A stretch of 17,554 nucleotides of DNA from Bacteroidales bacterium UBA4459 (GTDB taxonomy: Bacteria > Bacteroidota > Bacteroidia > Bacteroidales > F082), in contig DGOT01000069.1 of assembly GCA_002389465.1 (NCBI GenBank), forward strand, positions 1 through 17,554. The letters run 5' to 3'. How positions within the stretch are numbered: the stretch's first letter is position 1; each line of letters opens with the position of its first letter. Below the pieces are notes generated by a model. That model saw nothing but the letters and a program-made list of their open reading frames with translations. It searched no databases and was not told the origin of the DNA. Of this stretch, positions 14,995-17,554 are shown piece after piece. The position numbers were made by a program, and so were the translations under genes.

Positions 14995-16974
14995 ATGAAC
15001 CGTACTTCTGTGAATAAATCATGGGATTTGCTGTTGTTGCTTATAGTAATAGTGGCCTTTCTACTCAGGTTTTGGCGCTATACTGACATCCCATTTACAT
15101 TCGATGAGCTAAGCGCTGTGAGTCGGACAACTTATGATAATTTTCGCGACCTGATTAAATATGGGGTCATTGAAAAAGACACGCATCCGGCAGGGGTGCA
15201 GGTATTTATGTATTACTGGATCCGCTTGTTCGGCGATGCCGAGTGGATAGTGAAGCTGCCTTTTATGTTGGCGGGTCTTGCATCGGTATGGATTGCTTAT
15301 GTTATTGCCAAGCTTTGGTTCAACTCCACCACAGCCGTATTAACAGTGTCTTATATGGCAACTCTTCAGTTGTTTGTGCTGTACAGCCAGATAGCCCGGC
15401 CTTATGCCAGTGGTTTGTTTCTTACATTGATGATGGTTTATTTCTGGAGTAGGTATCTGGTGCAGGGATACCGAACGGCAGACCTCGTCTTATTTGTCCT
15501 GTTTGCAGCCTTTTCAAGTTATGATCATCATTTTAGCCTGCTTTTTGCCGCGATTGTTGGTTTTTCGGGCCTGTGGTTTGTAAAAGCGGATAAAAGACTC
15601 CAATATATGCTGGCAGGCATAGCTATTTTTGTTTTATATATACCGCATCTGCCGGTTTTTCTCAGCCAGCTAAATAAAGGTGGAATTGGCGGTTGGCTTG
15701 CCAAACCATCACCCTGGTTTCTTTTCCGGTTTCTTACATGGTTGTTTCATTATTCCTTTTGGGTGGCATTGGTACTCTCAGGAGTGTTCTTTTTCATCCT
15801 CATTACCTCCGGAAAAAAGGTTCCCCCGGCAGACCGGAGAATTCGGTGGTTTATGTTGTTGTGGTTTTTGCTGCCTGTTGTCATTGGCTATCTGTATTCT
15901 GTGCTGTTCGAACCGATTATCCAATACTCGCTGCTTATCTTTTCAACACCTTATTTATTCATGCTGCTATTCTCCTATACAGGTAGTGCGAAGAAAAAGT
16001 ATCTTACCTTGTCAGTTTTACTGATTCTTACAGTAAATTCACTCACATTGATCTTTACCAGAGAACATTATAAGGTGTTTTATAAGCAGCCTTTTGAACA
16101 TGTGGTAAAAAGTGCTCTTGCTATGGACCAGCAAACTCCCGGAAAGATTATGATTATCAACAATTATATTCCTTATTATAGTGAGTATTATTTCAGAAAG
16201 TATCACAAAACCTTACCCTATTATACAGTTCGCAACAAAGATCTTTCGATAGCTGATTTTAAAAATATATTATCAAGTATAGAAGAAAATAAAGTTATTA
16301 CTTCCGGATTGAGCAGTGGCTATTTCCAACTGATCAAAGAACAGTTTCCGCATTGGGTTGGTTTCAACAGGGGGTTTACGTTTGAAGAGTATGTTATGGC
16401 CAATGATCTCCTTCCCAACACGGATGAATTATATCCCGCTCTGATTTCAGAAGTGTCGTTCGGTAATGATCAATTGGCTCACTGGAAAGTCAATAAAAAA
16501 AATCTGCTGCAGGATTCCGTTTCCGGTTTGTATTTATATAAGGTATTGCCTGATCAGGAATACAGTCTGCCATTTAAGATGCCGTTGGGGCAGATGGTTA
16601 GCAATATATACTCGTTTGTTGACATCGAAATGGAAATAAAAACGGAAGATACACTACCGGACCTCGCCCTTGTTGCGGAGATAAGAAAGAACAAAGAGAT
16701 GGTGAGATGGCAGGCTGCTAATTTTAGAGATTTCGACCTCGTTCCGGGAACCTGGCAGAAAATTTTCCTGACGGTGGACATGCAGGTTGCTATGAAAGAT
16801 AAAAACAGGATTGATAGTAATTATGTATTTAACATGTTTCTTTGGAATAAGAATAAGAGCCAGTGTCTGGTAAGAAGTGTCAATATTTATAAAAGACCTG
16901 GTAATCCATATCGCTACGTTCTTTTTACGGATATTCCGAGAATCAGCCACAAAGGACTTTCTGCAGAGGAATGA
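14995..16974 (+). CDS. GT-C fold glycosyltransferase (GT39/ArnT-like) with periplasmic C-terminal domain
   Basis: Integral-membrane glycosyltransferase that probably uses a polyprenyl-phosphate sugar on the periplasmic side; acceptor unknown. The 659-residue protein has about ten membrane helices up to residue 356. Family marks: the Asp37-Glu38 pair in the first periplasmic loop (TFDELS), the second-loop KDTHPAG, and ARPYASG after the fourth helix region, all typical of PMT/ArnT-like GT39 proteins. The C-terminal part (about 383-659) is soluble; about 530-645 looks like a beta-sandwich with a carbohydrate-binding-like pattern. ATG at 14995 is preferred over GTG at 14989 because GGAG sits 5 nt upstream of it. 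It stands alone on the plus strand, divergent from the helicase, with no sugar-pathway genes beside it. Confidence 0.88.
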   Translation: MNRTSVNKSWDLLLLLIVIVAFLLRFWRYTDIPFTFDELSAVSRTTYDNFRDLIKYGVIEKDTHPAGVQVFMYYWIRLFGDAEWIVKLPFMLAGLASVWIAYVIAKLWFNSTTAVLTVSYMATLQLFVLYSQIARPYASGLFLTLMMVYFWSRYLVQGYRTADLVLFVLFAAFSSYDHHFSLLFAAIVGFSGLWFVKADKRLQYMLAGIAIFVLYIPHLPVFLSQLNKGGIGGWLAKPSPWFLFRFLTWLFHYSFWVALVLSGVFFFILITSGKKVPPADRRIRWFMLLWFLLPVVIGYLYSVLFEPIIQYSLLIFSTPYLFMLLFSYTGSAKKKYLTLSVLLILTVNSLTLIFTREHYKVFYKQPFEHVVKSALAMDQQTPGKIMIINNYIPYYSEYYFRKYHKTLPYYTVRNKDLSIADFKNILSSIEENKVITSGLSSGYFQLIKEQFPHWVGFNRGFTFEEYVMANDLLPNTDELYPALISEVSFGNDQLAHWKVNKKNLLQDSVSGLYLYKVLPDQEYSLPFKMPLGQMVSNIYSFVDIEMEIKTEDTLPDLALVAEIRKNKEMVRWQAANFRDFDLVPGTWQKIFLTVDMQVAMKDKNRIDSNYVFNMFLWNKNKSQCLVRSVNIYKRPGNPYRYVLFTDIPRISHKGLSAEE

Positions 16975-16998
16975 ATTCACAGGCTTCCTAAAGTTCCC

Positions 16999-17030
16999 AT
17001 CGTTGGCGCCTTCACTAACGACACAACGAT
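16999..17030. repeat. Palindromic repeat copy 1
   Basis: CGTTGGCG-CCTT-CACTAACG (17001-17020) differs from copy 2 by transitions at three positions. A separate 7-bp perfect pairing, ATCGTTG (16999-17005) with CAACGAT (17024-17030), encloses it. Confidence 0.7.
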
Positions 17031-17057
17031 TCCTTATTATCTTCAAATATCCCCCAA

Positions 17058-17077
17058 CGTTGGTGTCTTCACCAACG
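17058..17077. repeat. Palindromic repeat copy 2, perfect hairpin
   Basis: CGTTGGTG and CACCAACG form a perfect 8-bp stem around the loop TCTT. This is the best-formed of three related copies and defines the core. Confidence 0.85.
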
Positions 17078-17084
17078 ATCAACA

Positions 17085-17102
17085 GTTAGTGATGACACCA
17101 AC
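17085..17102. repeat. Palindromic repeat copy 3, inverted orientation
   Basis: Read on the minus strand this is GTTGGTGTCATCACTAAC, matching the core of copies 1 and 2 with one T-to-A change in the loop. Copies 2 and 3 therefore form an inverted pair 7 bp apart. Confidence 0.7.
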
Positions 17103-17104
17103 CA

Positions 17105-17120
17105 GGGGGTGGTGGTGGTG
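17105..17120 (+). repeat. G-rich GGT tract
   Basis: Five G followed by three TGG units and a final TG, directly after repeat copy 3. It has four runs of at least two G and could fold as a two-layer G-quadruplex. Confidence 0.6.
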
Positions 17121-17125
17121 ATATT

Positions 17126-17150
17126 TCAGCGTAGTTGCAAACTACACTGA
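17126..17150. repeat. Hairpin sequence GTAGTT-GCA-AACTAC
   Basis: GTAGTT (17131-17136) and AACTAC (17140-17145) pair perfectly around GCA. Outside one C/A mismatch the stem extends by TCAG (17126-17129) with CTGA (17147-17150). No T-run follows, so it is not an intrinsic terminator; it may belong to the repeat cluster just before it. Confidence 0.6.
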
Positions 17151-17248
17151 GGCAGATAAATTAGCGGACTGAAAAAGATGATCGGTCTTCCAAAAAATGA
17201 AAACTGGTTTTTCCTTCATTTCGCCCGTAAATTTTTTCATTTGCTTGC

Positions 17249-17278
17249 TTGGTTTTCAGAAAAATGTTTTTACCTTTG
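17249..17278 (+). promoter_or_regulatory. Promoter of the rpsL (str) operon
   Basis: TTG (17249-17251), exactly 19 bp, then TACCTTTG (17271-17278) matches both parts of the Bacteroidetes promoter consensus. Transcription would start near 17284, leaving a leader of about 200 nt before the rpsL ATG. Confidence 0.75.
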
Positions 17279-17284
17279 CAGCCC

Positions 17285-17440
17285 GTTTCGGTAGGGTAAC
17301 GATAAAACCTTCTGAAACAGTTGTATTTAAAGGAACCTGACAAGGTCAAACACTATAGGTTCTTACGCAAGAAATGAAAAGTTTTTATTAAAATTGCGTC
17401 GTTTGTTTGAAAAAAGTATCCTTCCCTTGTCAGATTTCCG
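17285..17440 (+). promoter_or_regulatory. Structured rpsL leader RNA
   Basis: The mRNA would open with a hairpin, GTTTCGGTAGG (17285-17295) pairing with CCTTCTGAAAC (17308-17318), with one mismatch and one G-U. Then a long-range stem CTGACAAGG (17337-17345) with CCTTGTCAG (17425-17433), extended by GGAA/TTCC, encloses TCAAAC/GTTTGA (17346-17351 with 17405-17410) and ACGCAA/TTGCGT (17365-17370 with 17394-17399). A competing local hairpin, AGGAACCT (17331-17338) with AGGTTCTT (17357-17364), cannot coexist with the long-range stem. A five-codon frame (MKSFY, 17374-17391) lies inside. Probably a cis-regulatory leader; not confirmed by folding or comparison. Confidence 0.45.
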
Positions 17441-17486
17441 GAATTTACAGCAAAAATATTAGGAGTTAAGTTTTAATAAATTTAAT

Positions 17487-17554
17487 ATGCCAACTATACA
17501 GCAGTTAGTAAGAAAAGGCCGCAAAAAGCTTGTCGATCAGAGCAAGTCGAAGGC
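17487..17554 (+). CDS. rpsL: 30S ribosomal protein S12 (5' part, cut by window end)
   Basis: S12 is the decoding-centre protein of the small ribosomal subunit. Only the first 22 codons are present; the product begins MPTIQQLVRKGRK, the invariant S12 N-terminus, so identification is secure despite the truncation by the window end. The ATG is preceded by an AT-rich run rather than a nearby Shine-Dalgarno sequence (AGGAG at 17461-17465 is 21 nt away, too far), as is usual for strongly expressed Bacteroidetes genes. rpsG, fusA and further str-operon genes would be expected downstream. The promoter and long leader lie upstream. Confidence 0.95.
   Translation, partial: MPTIQQLVRKGRKKLVDQSKSK

Larger units (their letters stand above)
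16975..17248. other. Gene-free stretch between glycosyltransferase and rpsL
   Basis: The interval from the glycosyltransferase stop to the rpsL promoter holds no credible gene. Its first half carries palindromic repeats, a GGT tract and a hairpin (listed separately). From 17151 to 17248 I see only AT-rich sequence. No T-run follows any hairpin, so no intrinsic terminator for the glycosyltransferase gene can be named. Confidence 0.8.

Noticed and set aside
16654..17082. 142-codon minus-strand frame over the 3' end of the glycosyltransferase gene
   Set aside because: It is mostly antisense to the real gene and its start lies within the palindrome cluster; no domain is recognisable.
16999..17102. 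CRISPR array
   Set aside because: Only three imperfect copies, one inverted, with unequal spacing (about 37 and 7 bp) and no cas genes.
17161..17349. 62-codon minus-strand frame upstream of rpsL
   Set aside because: It runs across the rpsL promoter and leader hairpin, has no clear start signal and no recognisable domain.

Overview
The window is a gene-dense chromosomal stretch from a member of the Bacteroidota, most like Bacteroidales or Marinilabiliales; I cannot place it more finely. The grounds are a fused SecDF, a DUF4290 protein, a large TPR/beta-propeller/OmpA protein of PorE-like architecture, a MurA of Bacteroides type, start codons mostly without Shine-Dalgarno sequences but with AT-rich leaders, and several matches to the Bacteroidetes -7 promoter element TAnnTTTG.

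Layout: from 72 to 14889 every gene is on the minus strand, so in transcription order they are uvrD/pcrA-type helicase, DUF4290 protein, murA, grpE, dnaJ, an ABC exporter pair (ATPase and permease overlapping by 8 bp), secDF, tatA and the OmpA-family protein. A 105-bp divergent region (14890-14994) separates the helicase from a plus-strand GT-C (GT39-like) glycosyltransferase. After it comes a 512-bp gene-free stretch holding a cluster of palindromic repeats, a GGT tract, a well-matched promoter and a long structured leader, and then the first 22 codons of rpsL (ribosomal protein S12), cut by the window end.

The genes are mainly housekeeping: DNA repair/replication helicase, the first committed step of peptidoglycan synthesis, the GrpE/DnaJ co-chaperones of DnaK, and a protein-export cluster (SecDF motor, a Tat subunit, and an envelope protein with the domain order of the type IX secretion component PorE). 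No phage, insertion sequence, CRISPR array or defence system is visible.

The most interesting material is small-scale: (i) a C-terminal domain on the OmpA protein resembling a retropepsin with a degraded active site; (ii) three copies of a palindromic 18-21-bp core after the glycosyltransferase gene; (iii) an rpsL leader with mutually exclusive base-pairing options; (iv) strong palindromes upstream of grpE and over the predicted promoter of the DUF4290 gene; (v) Asp in place of the fosfomycin-target Cys in MurA; and (vi) a tatA gene with no possible ATG start. All are read by eye and none has been tested by alignment or folding.
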